Of a stretch of DNA of 33,400 nucleotides, positions 32,120 through 33,400 are shown piece after piece (position 1 is the stretch's first letter; every line of letters starts with the position of its first letter). The notes beneath the pieces are model-generated. The model was given only the letters and a program-made list of their open reading frames with translations, had not been told where the DNA came from and ran no database searches. This DNA is from Deltaproteobacteria bacterium (GTDB taxonomy: Bacteria > Desulfobacterota > JACPFL01), in the NCBI GenBank assembly GCA_016183025.1, contig JACPFL010000097.1:1-33400 (forward strand), written 5' to 3'. A program made the translations under genes and the position numbers.

Positions 32120-32983
32120 TCAGGCCCTCCTCCACCGCATCAGCGCGCGGTCCAGGGGGCGGATCAACCCGTACTCCGTGGCCCACATGAGGCAGACCAG
32201 CCAGAGGGTCCAGGCCAGGAGCTCAGGAGTCTCGACATTCTGCCAGGCCCGGTAGAGGCTCAGCCCGACCCCCTCCAGCCCCGTGATCAGCTCGGCCAGG
32301 ACACTGATCTTCCAGGCAAACCCCACCATGATCCGCACGCCGCCGAGGAGGTACGGGGTCAGGCTCGGGACCACTACGTGGCGGAGGACCATCCCGCGCT
32401 TCGCATTCACCGTCCTGGCCACCTGGAGGTACTCCGGGTCAAGGTTCTTCAGCCCCTCCCAGGTGTTCATGGCGATGATCGGGAAACAGACCACCTGGAT
32501 GACGAACAGGGCGGCCACCAGGGTGACCCCGAACCAGATCACGGCGAAGAGCGACCAGATGACCGGAGGGATGGTCTGGAAGAAGTGGACGATGGCGAGG
32601 AAGGTCGACTCGCGCCATCTCAGGAGAAACCCGAAGAGGAGGCCGGTGAACAGGGCGAAAAGGCTCCCGATGGCCACGGTCCTCACCGTCGAGAGCGTGG
32701 CCGACAGGACCTCCCCGGTCAGGAAAGTCCCCCGGAGGGCCCGGAGGACCATGGGGAGGGAGGGGAACAGCGAAGGCGGGCTCAGATGGGCCAGGAAGCT
32801 CCAGACCGCCACGATCACCCCGCCGGCGACCGCCAGGGCCGCCAGCCGTCGCAGCGGCGCCCCTGAACCCCCCGTCCGGGATCTCCCCGACCCCCGGGCC
32901 CACCGTGGTGGCAGATGGCCAATCTGCGACGGCGACACCGTCATGGCGTCCTGCGGCCCGGCGATCAGCCTGTCGCGGCTCAC
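32120..32983 (-). CDS. NitT/TauT-type ABC transporter permease
   Basis: 287-residue permease with about six membrane segments starting near residue 50, a TWEGLKNLDPEYLQVARTV stretch and an EAA-type loop, VNAKRGMVLRHVVVPSLTP. GTG 32983 overlaps the upstream permease stop (GTGA) and has GGAGG six bases before it, so it is preferred; ATG 32944 would be 13 residues shorter. Paralogous to the permease at 32980-33400 (TWEGLK and WRRA blocks), so a heterodimer is likely. Confidence 0.9.
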   Translation of the reverse strand: MSRDRLIAGPQDAMTVSPSQIGHLPPRWARGSGRSRTGGSGAPLRRLAALAVAGGVIVAVWSFLAHLSPPSLFPSLPMVLRALRGTFLTGEVLSATLSTVRTVAIGSLFALFTGLLFGFLLRWRESTFLAIVHFFQTIPPVIWSLFAVIWFGVTLVAALFVIQVVCFPIIAMNTWEGLKNLDPEYLQVARTVNAKRGMVLRHVVVPSLTPYLLGGVRIMVGFAWKISVLAELITGLEGVGLSLYRAWQNVETPELLAWTLWLVCLMWATEYGLIRPLDRALMRWRRA

Positions 32984-33400
32984 GCCCGCCTCCAGCGGGT
33001 CATCCGAAGCTCGAGCGGACGGATCAGGAGGTACTCGGTGGCGAACATGAGGCCGACGAGCCACACGGTCCACCCGAACACCTGGGCGATGCGGGCCTTC
33101 TCCCAGGCATCGAAGAGGGCCTGGCCGATGCCGCGGTTCCCGGTGATCAGTTCCGCGAGGACGCTCACCTTCCACGAGAACCCCACCATGACCCGAACCG
33201 CCGCGAGCAGGTAGGGGAGGATCGAGGGGAGGGTGAGGTGACGGAAGGTCATCGACCGCGAAGCATTGACCGTTCGGGTCATCTCGACAAGCAGCCGGTC
33301 TACCCCCTTGAGCCCTTCCCAGGTGTTCAGGGCCACGATGGGCGTGCCGACCATGAGGATCACGAACACGACCGAGAACGAGGACAGCCCGAACCAGACC
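32980..33400 (-). CDS. NitT/TauT-type ABC transporter permease (5' end outside window)
   Basis: C-terminal 140 residues of a permease. VWFGLSSFS opens at the edge; NTWEGLKGVDRLLVEMTRTV and the EAA-type loop VNASRSMTFRHLTLPSILP follow, with hydrophobic segments to the end. The start lies beyond 33400. It is a paralogue of the next gene and overlaps it by 4 bases. Confidence 0.9.
   Translation of the reverse strand, partial: VWFGLSSFSVVFVILMVGTPIVALNTWEGLKGVDRLLVEMTRTVNASRSMTFRHLTLPSILPYLLAAVRVMVGFSWKVSVLAELITGNRGIGQALFDAWEKARIAQVFGWTVWLVGLMFATEYLLIRPLELRMTRWRRA

Noticed and set aside
1-33400. CRISPR array, rRNA, tRNA or phage genes
   Set aside because: No regularly spaced repeats, no cloverleaf or rRNA segments and no phage structural or integrase genes were seen on either strand.

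Overview
The window is GC-rich bacterial DNA (GC clearly above 60 percent by eye), densely packed and coded almost entirely on the minus strand, with many 4-base ATGA or GTGA stop/start overlaps. It is rich in molybdenum-hydroxylase genes, UbiD decarboxylases, NitT/TauT-type ABC transporters and amidohydrolases. That is a heterotrophic soil or sediment style of accessory metabolism, as described for Rokubacteria/NC10, Desulfobacterota and some Proteobacteria. No rRNA, tRNA or housekeeping marker is present, so the organism cannot be named from this window.

Reading in the direction of transcription (right to left). (1) 33400-27669: an ABC transporter operon with two permeases, an ATPase and a periplasmic binding protein. 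A DUF1932-type NAD(P) dehydrogenase and a thiamine-diphosphate enzyme sit inside it. (2) 27541-25324: a short operon behind a good sigma70-like promoter, holding a metal-dependent amidohydrolase_2 enzyme, an unknown membrane-anchored protein and an alpha/beta hydrolase. (3) 24086-25309: a plus-strand COG3964-like amidohydrolase with a sigma54-like promoter. It is divergent from (4) 23743-19485, a three-subunit molybdenum hydroxylase (FAD, Mo, 2Fe-2S) followed by an unrecognised cysteine-rich protein with two internal CPx3C...GYExxC-x3-H repeats.

(5) 19340-16200 is an accessory island: remnants of DUF4258/YgiT genes, an intact Phd/RelE-like pair, an IS110-family (IS1111-like) insertion sequence with 11/12 inverted repeats and a long 3' noncoding end, then an intact DUF433 antitoxin, a truncated DUF5615 toxin and the tail of another antitoxin. 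(6) 16201-15155 is a PLP-dependent cysteine synthase/cystathionine beta-synthase-like enzyme.

(7) 14989-1 is about 15 kb of same-strand genes with no gap over 125 bases. A ribose-type ABC transporter (ATPase, permease, binding protein) comes first. A catabolic operon follows: binding protein, ATPase, a paralogous binding protein, UbiD, an IclR regulator, two permeases, a second UbiD, a small zinc ribbon, a FAD subunit, and a natural fusion of the 2Fe-2S and Mo subunits that runs off the left edge. The simplest reading is uptake of a carboxylated (hetero)aromatic compound, hydroxylation by the Mo enzyme and decarboxylation by one or both prFMN-dependent UbiD enzymes under IclR control. No UbiX and no Mo-cofactor insertion factor is present, so these must come from elsewhere. 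The substrate is not shown by the sequence.
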